DNA of 64,000 nt from Desulfofustis sp. PB-SRB1 (GTDB lineage Bacteria; Desulfobacterota; Desulfobulbia; Desulfobulbales; Desulfocapsaceae). This document shows positions 8,378 through 17,210 of the stretch, piece after piece (position 1 is the first letter of the stretch; every line of letters starts with the position of its first letter). Location of the stretch: the NCBI GenBank assembly GCA_016722945.1, contig JAEQMT010000038.1:310001-374000 (forward strand), in the 5' to 3' direction. The notes under the pieces were generated by a model, which saw only the letters and a list, made by a program, of their open reading frames with translations, searched no databases and was not told where the DNA came from. The translations under genes and the position numbers were made by a program.

Positions 8378-10414
8378 ATGAGTGAGCAAAAAAATGTTGT
8401 TGAAACTTCTGAGGCCGAGATCGCCGTCCACTGGCAAGAAGAGGAATACATCACCCCGCCGCCGGCCTTCGTCGGCCAGGCGAATCTGACCGACCCGGCC
8501 ATCTACGACCGGTTTTCCCTGGACAATTTCCCCGACTATTACACCGAGTTCGCCCAGTTGCTCACCTGGTATAAGTACTGGGACGAAGTCCTGGACACCA
8601 GTGACGCGCCGTGCTGGAAATGGTTCAAGGGCGGCAAGCTCAATGCCAGCTTTAACTGCATCGACCGCCATCTTGCTCAACACAAGAATAAGACCGCCAT
8701 CCATTTCGTCCCTGAACCGGAAGAAGAACGGGTGCAGCACGTCACCTATCAGGAACTCTACGTTCGGGTCAACGAATTCGCCGCCCTGTTGCGCGACACC
8801 GCCGGTCTCAAACGAGGCGACCGGGTTACCATTCACATGCCGATGTCGGCCGAACTGCCCATCACCATGCTCGCCTGCGCCCGGCTCGGGGTAATTCATT
8901 CGGTGGTTTTCGGCGGTTTTTCCGCCAACGCTTGCGCCGATCGGATCATCGACTCCAACAGCCGCGTCCTCATCACCATGGATGCCTATTATCGCGGCGG
9001 CAATCTGCTCAACCACAAGGCGGTTGAAGATGAAGCCTGCACAATTGCCGAAGAGGGTGGCCAGAAAGTCGACATGCTGCTGGTCTGGCAGCGTTATCCC
9101 GGCAAATACTCCTCCGACAGCCCGCCGGTGCCCGGCCGCGACGTGGTAGTGAACGAGGAGTTGAAGAATTATTTCGGGGTCCGGGTCGAACCTGAGAAGA
9201 TGCTTGCCGAGGAACCGCTCTTTCTGATGTACACCAGCGGCACCACCGGCAAGCCGAAAGGATGCCAGCACGGCACCGGCGGCTATCTTTCCTATGTCAC
9301 CGCCATGTCAAAATACATTCAGGACATCCATCTGGAGGATGTCTACTGGTGCATGGCCGATATCGGCTGGATCACCGGCCACTCATTCATCGTCTACGGC
9401 CCCCTGGCGCTGGCCGCCTCCACCGTTATCTACGAGGGGGTGCCGACCTATCCCGACGCCGGGCGTTCATGGCGGATCGCCCAGCAACTCGACGTCAATA
9501 TCTTTCACACCGCTCCCACCGCCATTCGCGCCCTGCGCAAGATCGGCCCCGATGAACCGGCCAAGTACAACTACACGTTCAAGCATATGACCACGGTGGG
9601 TGAACCCATCGAGCCGGAGGTATGGCGCTGGTACCGCGAAGTGGTGGGCCGTGGCGAAGCGGTTATCGTCGACACCTACTGGCAGACCGAGACCGGCGGG
9701 TTTCTCTGCTCCACCGTGCCGGGCATCAACCCCATGAAAGCCGGCTCCGCCGGTCCCGGGGTGCCGGGTATTCATCCGATTATCTTCGATGAGAACGGCA
9801 AGGTGATCGAGCCGGGCGCCGGCAAGGCCGGCAACATCTGCATCCAGAATCCCTGGCCCGGCTGTTTTCAGACCGTCTGGGGCGACCGCGACCGCTTCGT
9901 CAAGAGCTATTTCTCCATGTATAACAAGAATCCGGACTCCAAAGACTGGCGTGACTGGCCCTACATGACCGGTGATGCGGCGGTGCAGTCGGCGGACGGC
10001 TACGTGCGGATTCTTGGCCGTATCGATGATGTAATCAACGTCTCCGGCCATCGTCTCGGCACCAAGGAGATCGAATCAGCGGCGCTGACCGTGCCGGAGG
10101 TGGCGGAAGCGGCGGTGGTGCCGGTGGCCCACGAGATCAAGGGCAAGGAGCCGGAACTCTACGTCTCGCTCAAACCCGGCATCCAGCCCTCACCGGAACT
10201 GCAGCAGAAGATTGCCGATGCCATTGTCTTTGAGATCGGTAAGATCGCCAAGTGCAAAAACGTCTGGCTGGTACCCGATATGCCCAAAACCCGCTCCGGC
10301 AAAATCATGCGCCGGGTCCTGGGGGCTATCTCCAACAAGGGCGATGTGGGCAACGTGATGACGCTGGCAAACCCTGAGGTGGTTGAAGAAATTCAGAAGA
10401 TGGTCGCTGAATAG
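8378..10414 (+). CDS. acsA: Acetyl-CoA synthetase (AMP-forming)
   Basis: A 678-residue ANL-superfamily ligase converting acetate, ATP and CoA to acetyl-CoA, AMP and PPi. The phosphate-binding loop YTSGTTGKPKG begins near residue 286 and the adenylate motif YWQTETGG lies near residue 438. The C-terminal hinge and the acetylation-controlled lysine stand in KTRSGKIMRR near residue 642. A strong Shine-Dalgarno (GGAGGAGG) precedes the ATG. The length is slightly above the usual 650. It is single-gene, closed by a terminator at 10435. It may activate acetate or run with other C2 metabolism; a small change in specificity (propionate) is possible. Confidence 0.95.
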   Translation: MSEQKNVVETSEAEIAVHWQEEEYITPPPAFVGQANLTDPAIYDRFSLDNFPDYYTEFAQLLTWYKYWDEVLDTSDAPCWKWFKGGKLNASFNCIDRHLAQHKNKTAIHFVPEPEEERVQHVTYQELYVRVNEFAALLRDTAGLKRGDRVTIHMPMSAELPITMLACARLGVIHSVVFGGFSANACADRIIDSNSRVLITMDAYYRGGNLLNHKAVEDEACTIAEEGGQKVDMLLVWQRYPGKYSSDSPPVPGRDVVVNEELKNYFGVRVEPEKMLAEEPLFLMYTSGTTGKPKGCQHGTGGYLSYVTAMSKYIQDIHLEDVYWCMADIGWITGHSFIVYGPLALAASTVIYEGVPTYPDAGRSWRIAQQLDVNIFHTAPTAIRALRKIGPDEPAKYNYTFKHMTTVGEPIEPEVWRWYREVVGRGEAVIVDTYWQTETGGFLCSTVPGINPMKAGSAGPGVPGIHPIIFDENGKVIEPGAGKAGNICIQNPWPGCFQTVWGDRDRFVKSYFSMYNKNPDSKDWRDWPYMTGDAAVQSADGYVRILGRIDDVINVSGHRLGTKEIESAALTVPEVAEAAVVPVAHEIKGKEPELYVSLKPGIQPSPELQQKIADAIVFEIGKIAKCKNVWLVPDMPKTRSGKIMRRVLGAISNKGDVGNVMTLANPEVVEEIQKMVAE

Positions 10415-10434
10415 ATATCGGTTGTTTAGGCAAA

Positions 10435-10477
10435 GAGGCGGTGGCGGCAGCGATGTCGCCACCGCCTCTTTCACATT
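10435..10477 (+). terminator. Strong hairpin terminator after acsA
   Basis: GAGGCGGTGGCG and CGCCACCGCCTC form a 12-bp stem with a 10-nt loop, followed by TTTCACATTTT. It also reads into the end of the convergent membrane-protein gene. Confidence 0.8.
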
Positions 10478-10890
10478 TTGCTGGCGGCTTTTGATCCGAT
10501 TATCACCCGGTGTCTGATATCTTTGGGCACATGGGCAGCCACCGCGGCCAGCAGAAACACTGCCAGCAGCCCGCCTAATTGGGGAATAAGGCCGTGAATG
10601 GCGGCCGCCACAAGAAGCAGCTTAGCAGCGGTTGCCACCCCCGCCACCTCCCGATACAATTCCCGATGACGCCACCATTCAAGCCCCACCAGCACTACTC
10701 CGCTTACCACGGTCAGCCACCATACCCACCCCGGCGGTGCACCGATCGGCGTAAAAATAAGCGCCGCCAGTAACAGCCCGGCGCCCAGCTGGTGTACCGC
10801 CCGGCACAACACACTGAACCAGACCGCCGCATAAGGACGATGCCCCACCCGTCCCAATTGCGGCCGCCGACCATTACCAGATGACGCCAT
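10471..10890 (-). CDS. Small integral membrane protein of unknown function
   Basis: A 139-residue protein with four predicted hydrophobic segments, about residues 22-47, 53-70, 81-100 and 104-119, and a basic C-terminus. It lies 3 bp downstream of thyA on the same strand and may be cotranscribed with it. I do not recognise a named family. Confidence 0.55.
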   Translation of the reverse strand: MASSGNGRRPQLGRVGHRPYAAVWFSVLCRAVHQLGAGLLLAALIFTPIGAPPGWVWWLTVVSGVVLVGLEWWRHRELYREVAGVATAAKLLLVAAAIHGLIPQLGGLLAVFLLAAVAAHVPKDIRHRVIIGSKAASKM

Positions 10891-10893
10891 CTC

Positions 10894-11745
10894 TTACACG
10901 CTGAAGGGGTAGTTAATGCCTGGATGATGGCGATACCCCTCCAGCTCGAAATCATCCGGCGTCACCCAGGTTTCGAGATCTTCAAGGGTTTTTATGGCGG
11001 GATTGATAACCAGTTTTGGCAGCGGAAACGGCGCCCGGATGAGCTGCACATCGCGCATCAGCTCAACCTGATCCTCATAGATGTGGACGTTGACGATCTT
11101 GTGGTAGGCGGTGGCCGCCCGCAGGCCGGTGATCTTCGCCATGACCATGAGCAGCCAGCCCACCTGCACCTGGTTGAAGCCGTGGCCCAGGGGCAGGTCG
11201 TCGGAGCGCTGATAGGAGGTGAGATACAGGCGATCTTCGAGGATACTGAAGGTATGGGTATGCATGCAGGCATTGAGGCAGGCGCGGTCGCGTTCGCCGG
11301 GGTTCATGAAGGTCATGATCTCGCAGCGGTTATCGATCCCCTGGCGCAGATCGTCATAGACGTTGCGCAACTGATCTATTCGCATACCCTCGGGGTTGCG
11401 CCAATCCCGCCCCTGCGCCCCGTAGCAGCGGCCCATGTCGTCTTCGCCGGTGCGAAACGGATTGTTGAGCCACTCTTCGTTGTCGTTGGCGTTGGCATTC
11501 CAGGTATTGCAGCCGATGGCGCGAAACTGGGCGGCGCTTGTGTAGCCGCGCAGATAGCCGAGCATCTCGGCAATGGCCGCCTTCCACTGCATCTTTTTGG
11601 TGGTCAGGACCGGCAGGGTACGATCACTGACATCGTAGACAAGATCAGCGTTGATCACCGTCAGACAGCGTTTGCCGGTACGCGCGTTTTCTACCCAGAC
11701 ACCTTCATCGATAACCCGCCTGCAGAGCTCGAGATATGATTTCAT
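10894..11745 (-). CDS. thyA: Thymidylate synthase
   Basis: A 283-residue folate-dependent dUMP methylase making dTMP. It belongs to the longer Haemophilus/Vibrio-type subgroup. The nucleophilic Cys is at residue 160 within LNACMHTH (the subgroup has RPCM where E. coli has APCH). The dUMP-binding motif [13 protein letters not shown], the HIYEDQ segment and the C-terminal YPFSV that closes the active site are all present. It needs dihydrofolate reductase elsewhere. A small membrane-protein gene follows directly. Confidence 0.95.
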   Translation of the reverse strand: MKSYLELCRRVIDEGVWVENARTGKRCLTVINADLVYDVSDRTLPVLTTKKMQWKAAIAEMLGYLRGYTSAAQFRAIGCNTWNANANDNEEWLNNPFRTGEDDMGRCYGAQGRDWRNPEGMRIDQLRNVYDDLRQGIDNRCEIMTFMNPGERDRACLNACMHTHTFSILEDRLYLTSYQRSDDLPLGHGFNQVQVGWLLMVMAKITGLRAATAYHKIVNVHIYEDQVELMRDVQLIRAPFPLPKLVINPAIKTLEDLETWVTPDDFELEGYRHHPGINYPFSV

Positions 11746-11796
11746 GATGGCAGTGTACTGTTTTTCGAGAAACAGCGCAAAACCAGATCCATCTGT

Positions 11797-13230
11797 TTAC
11801 AGACCGTCGACACCGGCCAACGAGATATGCTTGGTTTCCAGATAGGCATCAATGCCTTCGCTGCCCAGCTCTCTTCCCCAGCCGCTCTGTTTGAACCCGC
11901 CAAAGGGGCTGTTCGAGGTGGAGGGCACCGGGTCATTGACGCCAACCGTACCCGCCTCAAGTGCCTCACTTACCCGAAAGGCCCGGTTCAGATCGGTGGT
12001 GAAGACATAGGCGGCGAGTCCATACTCGGTATCGTTGGCCCATCCAACCACCTCCTCTTCGGTATCAAACGGGTACAAGGCGGCAATTGGCGCAAAAATC
12101 TCTTCCCGATAGCAGCGGGCATCACGGGAGACGTTTGCCAACAGGGTCGGTACGAGAAAATTACCGCGCTCACCCAGCCGTCCACCGCCCACTACCACCT
12201 CGGCGCCTTCCGTGCGCGCCTGATCGATGTAGTGCAAAGCGGAATCAAGGGCGCGATCATCCACCAGCGGGCCGATATCCACACCTTCCTCCAGGCCGTC
12301 ACCAACCTTTAGCTCGCTGATACGGTGCGACAACGCCGCTTTATATGCGTCATATTTCTCCCGTTGGATATAGATCCGGTTAGATGCAATACATGACTGG
12401 CCATTGTTACGGAATTTGGTGATCATAACCCCTTCAACGGCCCGCTCAAAATCGGCATCGTCAAAAACGATTATCGGGGCATTACCGCCCAACTCCAGGG
12501 ACAACTCCGTGCAGGTTTCAGCGGCGCCCGCGATCAGCGACTTCCCCACTTCCGTTGAACCGGTGAAACTGATCTTTCGACACAACGGGTTTGCCAACAT
12601 TTCCCGGGCGATATCGGAAGCCTTGCCCACGAGCAGTTGGAAAACGTTTCCGGGAAGTCCGGCGGTCTCGACGCACTCGGCAAAAAGGCAGGCGGAAATG
12701 GGCGTGGCGCTTGCCGGTTTCAGCAGCACCGTGCAGCCGGCGGCAAGGGCCGGCGCCACTTTACGCACCGCCAGCACCAATGGAAAATTCCAGGGCGCGA
12801 TGGCGCCCACAACACCACGCGGCTGACGAATAACAAGATGACGCTTGCCCTCTGCCTGATGCGGTACCACCCGGCCATAGGCACGTCGTCCCTCTTCGGC
12901 AAACCACAATAGATGATCGACTGCCATGGCCACCTCGCCTTTTGCCTGGGCAAGGGGCTTCCCGTTTTCAAGAACAATTGCATGGGCGATATCATCTCCA
13001 CGGCTGCGCAGTTCAGCCGCCACCGCCCGAAGGTAGTCGCCGCGCTCAAGCGCGGTGTGCGATTTCCAGTCGATAAATGCCTTGTCGGCGTCCTCGATCG
13101 CCTGTTTCACCTGCGCCGCGTCAACTGTGGCAACCTCGGCCGCGACCTCTCCCGTGGCCGGGTTCAGTACCTGGATTTTTTCGCTGGAATCATGCCATGC
13201 ACCGCCTCTGTAAATTTTATATGTCTTCAT
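11797..13230 (-). CDS. NAD(P)-dependent aldehyde dehydrogenase, succinate-semialdehyde/sulfolactaldehyde dehydrogenase type
   Basis: A 477-residue ALDH-superfamily enzyme close to GabD. The oxyanion Asn lies in PWNFP (N148), the general base in LELGG (E246) and the catalytic Cys in NNGQSC (C280). It oxidises an aldehyde to an acid. The GabD family also contains the sulfolactaldehyde dehydrogenases of sulfoquinovose/DHPS degraders, and the neighbours here favour that type of substrate; that part is inference. It is the last gene of the long minus-strand run, 59 bp after the MoaD-like gene, with GAGGATG in front of the start. Confidence 0.88.
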   Translation of the reverse strand: MKTYKIYRGGAWHDSSEKIQVLNPATGEVAAEVATVDAAQVKQAIEDADKAFIDWKSHTALERGDYLRAVAAELRSRGDDIAHAIVLENGKPLAQAKGEVAMAVDHLLWFAEEGRRAYGRVVPHQAEGKRHLVIRQPRGVVGAIAPWNFPLVLAVRKVAPALAAGCTVLLKPASATPISACLFAECVETAGLPGNVFQLLVGKASDIAREMLANPLCRKISFTGSTEVGKSLIAGAAETCTELSLELGGNAPIIVFDDADFERAVEGVMITKFRNNGQSCIASNRIYIQREKYDAYKAALSHRISELKVGDGLEEGVDIGPLVDDRALDSALHYIDQARTEGAEVVVGGGRLGERGNFLVPTLLANVSRDARCYREEIFAPIAALYPFDTEEEVVGWANDTEYGLAAYVFTTDLNRAFRVSEALEAGTVGVNDPVPSTSNSPFGGFKQSGWGRELGSEGIDAYLETKHISLAGVDGL

Positions 13231-13289
13231 GTTTGCTTACATCCTCTGAATAGTTGAGATACTGTTTACAGGGCCGGAATTGGCCGCTG

Positions 13290-13565
13290 CTACCCCCCGC
13301 CGATCAGGGGAAGAAGTTGAATGTCATCGCCCTCGCACATTCTGGTAGTAAAGGTGGCCGCCTCTCTGTTTATATAGATGGCGCCCACCTCATACTGTTT
13401 GATGCTCAGCAGCTCAAGAAGCGCATCGATGTCTGCCGAGGCGGACAATGAGACCGACTCCCGCCGTGATCGATGCCTGCGCAAAGGAGGATAGAGGGTA
13501 ACTTCAACCGTGATAAGGCGTTCTCCGTCCCGCTGCTTGCCTACACTATGCATCTTCTCTTTCAA
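13290..13565 (-). CDS. MoaD/ThiS-like sulfur-carrier protein associated with tungsten AOR
   Basis: A 91-residue beta-grasp protein (the last ~75 residues are the domain) ending in the carboxy-terminal Gly-Gly needed for thiocarboxylation (PLIGGG). Small MoaD-like carriers accompany bacterial aldehyde:ferredoxin oxidoreductase genes and are thought to supply the dithiolene sulfur of the tungstopterin cofactor. The AOR gene lies about 4.6 kb upstream in the same direction. The exact start is uncertain; internal codons fit the domain better than the first ATG. Confidence 0.7.
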   Translation of the reverse strand: MKEKMHSVGKQRDGERLITVEVTLYPPLRRHRSRRESVSLSASADIDALLELLSIKQYEVGAIYINREAATFTTRMCEGDDIQLLPLIGGG

Positions 13566-13656
13566 TGCTTTACGGCTCGGCGAAATTCACCAGCGGACCG
13601 GCGATGAAAAGCTCGCCGGCCCGCTATGTGAGAGCTTCTCCGGGCTTGCCCCCAGC

Positions 13657-14964
13657 TCAGAGCAGCCACAGGGAGAGGGCCGGGAAAAAGGCCAGAAACA
13701 GCACCACCACAAGCATCGACAGCACAAAGAACACGGCATAGCGCGAGATAGCCAGCACCGAGGTGCCGGTAACGCCTGATACCACGAAAAGGTTGAGCCC
13801 CAGAGGCGGAGTGATAAAACCGATACCCAGCGAGGTAATCATGAAGATACAGAAGTGGATCTCATTCATACCGATTTCAAGAGCCAGCGGCAACAGCAGT
13901 GGCGAGAGAATAACGATATTGGGGGTGGTCTCCATTACGCAACCGGCGATCATCAGAATCAGCAGCATGAGCAGGATAATGAGATACTCGTTGGTGGTGA
14001 AGGCGGTTATGGAATAGACGAAGAACTGAGGCACCTGAAGCGATGCCAGGGTTTGCGCCAGGGGATGCGACATCGCAATAATGGGGACGATCACACCATT
14101 TACCTTGGCTGAGTTTTCCAGCATCTTCGGAAAATCCTTCAGGGTGAGTGTACCCTGGAAAAAACCGATGATGATGGTGGTCATTACCGCCACCGCGGCT
14201 GATTCGGTGGGGGTGAAAATGCCCGAGTAGATGCCGCCTAGAATGATAAAGGGGATGAGCAGGGCATAGCGGGCGGAATAGACGGTTTTATACCAGTGCT
14301 TGAAATTGAATCCGATGTCGGAGGCCTCGTAGCCTTTAAACCGGTTGACAATAATGTTGGTAATCATCACCGAGGCGAGAATCAGCACCCCTGGAATGGC
14401 GGCGGCAAGAAACAGGGTGGAGGCTGAAATGCCCAGCACCAGGCCGATAATAATGTAGGCAATGGACGGCGGAATAAGAATACCCGTACAGGCGCCGGCG
14501 GCCACCAGGGCGCAGGCATAGCCCTTGGGATAGCCTTTTTCAACCAGGCGGTCGATGGTGATCCTGCTGATAGCAGCGGCATCGGCCGCATCGGAGCCCG
14601 AGATGCAGGCGAAGAACCCGCAGCCGAGCACCGTTGACGTTCCCAGCCCGGCCCGCTGCCAGCCCATGGTCGCCTCCGCCACTTCCAGCAGCTTTAAGGA
14701 CAATCCGGTACGAACCAGCACGTCGCCGGTCAAGATGAAAAGCGGTACGGCAATGAGCGCAAACGAATCAATCCCGTCGAAGAGCGCCTCACCGACCAGT
14801 GTGGTGGGAAGAACGCCGGTGGTATAGAGCATCACCAGCGAGCCGAGCCCGATCACCACCCAGATGCGAACGGCCAGTAAAATCAGAATGACCATGCCGA
14901 CCAAGGGCAGGTAAAATTCCCAGCCAAGCGACAACTCCTGTGGTTGCGTGAGGTATTGGTACAT
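13657..14964 (-). CDS. dctM: TRAP transporter large permease subunit (DctM)
   Basis: A 435-residue, twelve-segment membrane protein that carries the substrate across the inner membrane using a Na+ gradient. Family markers are FILTGDVLVRTGLS, SGSDAADAAAISR (the usual T/S-G-S-x-A-A motif), GILIPPSIAYIIIG and FITPPLGLNLFV. It follows dctQ by 20 bp. The three TRAP genes keep the order P-Q-M. Substrate cannot be read from this subunit; the context suggests a C3 sulfonate or hydroxyacid. Confidence 0.95.
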   Translation of the reverse strand: MYQYLTQPQELSLGWEFYLPLVGMVILILLAVRIWVVIGLGSLVMLYTTGVLPTTLVGEALFDGIDSFALIAVPLFILTGDVLVRTGLSLKLLEVAEATMGWQRAGLGTSTVLGCGFFACISGSDAADAAAISRITIDRLVEKGYPKGYACALVAAGACTGILIPPSIAYIIIGLVLGISASTLFLAAAIPGVLILASVMITNIIVNRFKGYEASDIGFNFKHWYKTVYSARYALLIPFIILGGIYSGIFTPTESAAVAVMTTIIIGFFQGTLTLKDFPKMLENSAKVNGVIVPIIAMSHPLAQTLASLQVPQFFVYSITAFTTNEYLIILLMLLILMIAGCVMETTPNIVILSPLLLPLALEIGMNEIHFCIFMITSLGIGFITPPLGLNLFVVSGVTGTSVLAISRYAVFFVLSMLVVVLFLAFFPALSLWLL

Positions 14965-14984
14965 GCGGTCCCCCGTTGTATTTC

Positions 14985-15506
14985 TTAATCAAACAACTTG
15001 TTGCCTTCAAACACCGGACGCCCGGCCCGCATATCGCTCCAGTCCCGTTTGATTGACTGCAGCAGACGAAATACCATCATGGTAAAGCCAAGCGGTACCG
15101 CGGCGAGGAAAAAGGCCTGGCTGACCCGCAAGCCATGGGTGACGGAGCCGTATTCAATGGAAATAATGACCGGCTCCATCGACATATAGATCACCAACAC
15201 CGCCAGAATCAGCGTGATAACATCGCCAAAGAGAAAGACAATCGCCTTCATTCGTTGCGGAAAGACGTGCAGCAGGATATCGATACGGATATGGGCACGC
15301 TCCTTGATGGCCGCGGACGCCCCGATCCAGGCGATATATATAAATGCGTAGCGGGCGATTTCCTCGGCCCAGATGGATGAATAAGAGAGCACGCTTCGCC
15401 GCACCACCTCCATGAAGATGGTACTCACGACCATGGCGTACAGGGGGAGCAGCAGATACCGCTCGCCGTTCTGGTCAATCAGTTTCAATATCTTTTTAAA
15501 CGTCAT
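14985..15506 (-). CDS. dctQ: TRAP transporter small permease subunit (DctQ)
   Basis: A 173-residue protein with four transmembrane helices and the family signature EEIARYAFIYIAWIGASAAIKERAHIRID. It pairs with DctM to form the membrane unit that docks the periplasmic receptor. The Shine-Dalgarno AAAGGTGG is clear. It lies between dctP and dctM. Confidence 0.93.
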   Translation of the reverse strand: MTFKKILKLIDQNGERYLLLPLYAMVVSTIFMEVVRRSVLSYSSIWAEEIARYAFIYIAWIGASAAIKERAHIRIDILLHVFPQRMKAIVFLFGDVITLILAVLVIYMSMEPVIISIEYGSVTHGLRVSQAFFLAAVPLGFTMMVFRLLQSIKRDWSDMRAGRPVFEGNKLFD

Positions 15507-15588
15507 AATCCACCTTTGCGGTTCCGCTGAGCGGGCGGCGGATCTATTTCAACCCGCCGCCCCTGGGTTATCGGGATATCACTACCCG

Positions 15589-16743
15589 TTAAATATCATG
15601 CACGTAGAAGCCGTTGAAGGTATTGGCGGCTTCCGCCAATGCATCGAAATTAGCCGGGGAGCCCACCAGCTCTACCTTGATGTCATCCCAGTCGGGAAGC
15701 TGGGCGCCGGCCTTAGCCACCCATAGCTCCTTTTCTTCCGGGGTGGGCACGTAGAACTCAACCCCGGCCTTGCCCAGTTCGGCCATGGCGTAGGCCCGGG
15801 CGGCGGGAACCTTGGCAAGGTTCTGTCGGCTCGTCATTTCGCTGGCAAAATCGATGCCTTCCTGAACATCGCCCGGCAGACTCTTGAACCATTTCAGATT
15901 ACAGGAGTAGACCTGAGAATCGGGCACCGCCGAGTTGAAGGTGATGGAGGACAAGATATCCTTGAAGCCGAAGACCAGCAGAGCCTGGACTGAGGGGTCA
16001 AGGGCATCGGCAACGCCCTGCTTGATGGCCGATGAGGTCTCGCCCCAGGCCACCGGGGTCGGGTTGGCGCCGATCAGCTGGTAGAACTGCTGGAGAATCT
16101 TCGAACCCGGCACCCTGAACTTGATGCCCTGCAACTGATCAGGGGTCTTAATGGGGCCATCAACCCCCTTACGGACTGCACAGGTGCGCGGGTCGATGCA
16201 GACATACCAGAGCGCCTTGAACCCTTTTGCCTCAATCTTGGGATTGATCTCCTGCTTCCATTGATCCGAGGTCACCAGATTGATGAAGCGCTGGTTTTCA
16301 CCACACCAGTAGGGGATGTTGATAACATCCGCGGCCGGGGCAAACGGTGCAAAGTTGGAGATGGAGTGCTGCGCCGCCTGGATCGTTCCCGCCTGCACCT
16401 TCTGGACAAGGGCGCTGCCGGCGCCGAGCTGGCCGCCCGGGGCGAGCTTGACGTATACCTGCCCATTGGTGGCATTTTGCACGTTTTCCTTGAAATCAAG
16501 CTGCATGATGGGATAGGTGCGGGAGGCGCCAAGAATGTATGCCGTTGCCACATTCATGGTGTATGTGGCATTGTCCTGCCGCTCTTTTTCCTCGTTGGCG
16601 GTCATTGCCGCCGCCTCATCGGACCACAGGGCGCCGTGGGCGAGGGCCACCGCCGCGGCGGTGAAACCGATCTTGCCGCTCAACTCCAGGAAACGGCGCC
16701 GATCAGCGGATTTCAATGTTTGTATTTCTTTTTTCTCCGTCAT
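15589..16743 (-). CDS. dctP: TRAP transporter substrate-binding protein (DctP family) with Tat signal
   Basis: A 384-residue periplasmic receptor from the ATG at 16743, chosen because GAGGAGGG lies 7 nt upstream; an ATG 14 codons earlier lacks such a site. A twin-arginine signal (RRRFLELSG followed by a hydrophobic run and AAA) suggests export in folded form. The body has the DctP landmarks QLDFKENVQ, APGGQLGAGSALVQKVQAG, GIKFRVPGSKIL and GETSSAIKQGVADALD; the Arg of KFRVPG normally grips a substrate carboxylate or acid group. It heads the TRAP operon. Confidence 0.93.
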   Translation of the reverse strand: MTEKKEIQTLKSADRRRFLELSGKIGFTAAAVALAHGALWSDEAAAMTANEEKERQDNATYTMNVATAYILGASRTYPIMQLDFKENVQNATNGQVYVKLAPGGQLGAGSALVQKVQAGTIQAAQHSISNFAPFAPAADVINIPYWCGENQRFINLVTSDQWKQEINPKIEAKGFKALWYVCIDPRTCAVRKGVDGPIKTPDQLQGIKFRVPGSKILQQFYQLIGANPTPVAWGETSSAIKQGVADALDPSVQALLVFGFKDILSSITFNSAVPDSQVYSCNLKWFKSLPGDVQEGIDFASEMTSRQNLAKVPAARAYAMAELGKAGVEFYVPTPEEKELWVAKAGAQLPDWDDIKVELVGSPANFDALAEAANTFNGFYVHDI

Positions 16744-16765
16744 GATACTTCCCTCCTCTTTTGGT

Positions 16766-17011
16766 TCATTGTTGTGGTTCTGCATTAAAGGCCGCTTCTT
16801 TGATTAATGCGGCCGCGATGAACGCCACTGAAGCCGAGAATAAAATGAGGCACTCCATGATGCTGCCAAAATGAAATATCTTCCAGCCATAGACAATATT
16901 GGCCTTACCAATCAATACGTTGAGCAGGTAGAGCCCAAACGTGCAGAAAAATACCGCCAGTGCGATTCGTGCTGCCGGAGTATTGTTATTTCTCGTATCA
17001 TCGGTATTCAT
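16766..17011 (-). CDS. Small two-segment membrane protein preceding the TRAP operon
   Basis: An 81-residue protein from the ATG at 17011 (GGAGA upstream; an earlier ATG at 17035 is possible). It has two hydrophobic helices, about residues 15-35 and 45-67, and short polar ends. It lies 22 bp before dctP on the same strand. Small proteins of this kind are often found beside TRAP genes, but I recognise no family and can give no function. Confidence 0.55.
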   Translation of the reverse strand: MNTDDTRNNNTPAARIALAVFFCTFGLYLLNVLIGKANIVYGWKIFHFGSIMECLILFSASVAFIAAALIKEAAFNAEPQQ

Positions 17012-17036
17012 GTTCTCGGTATCTCCATATGGCATT

Positions 17037-17178
17037 AGGGAACCATGCAGAATGGCCTTTCCCCCAATCTCATGGCTGTTCTGAAAATGTTATCCTGGCA
17101 ATATCAACCTATGCCTTCGGAAACATTTCCCTTGCGCCTTGATCCTGAACGAAAATGCTTCTTTTTCAAGATCCCCAT
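17037..17178. repeat. Dispersed ~140-bp repeat, copy 1
   Basis: This noncoding stretch aligns along its whole length with 37111-37256 (same orientation, roughly four fifths identical by eye). Shared blocks include AATGGCCTTT, CCCAATCTCAT, TTTATCCT, GGAAATATCAA-like and TGAACGAAAAT. Near its end TGAACGAAAA and TTTTTCA can pair as a hairpin. It lies between the TRAP cluster and the hydroxyacid dehydrogenase gene. No terminal inverted repeats or coding capacity were found. Confidence 0.75.
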
Positions 17179-17210
17179 TAGAGGTGTTATCCCCATCACA
17201 CTGCGCTCGA

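Noticed and set aside
10894-11745. Defective active site in thymidylate synthase (ACMH instead of PCH)
   Set aside because: The Haemophilus-type subgroup carries PCM at this place; the nucleophilic Cys is retained.
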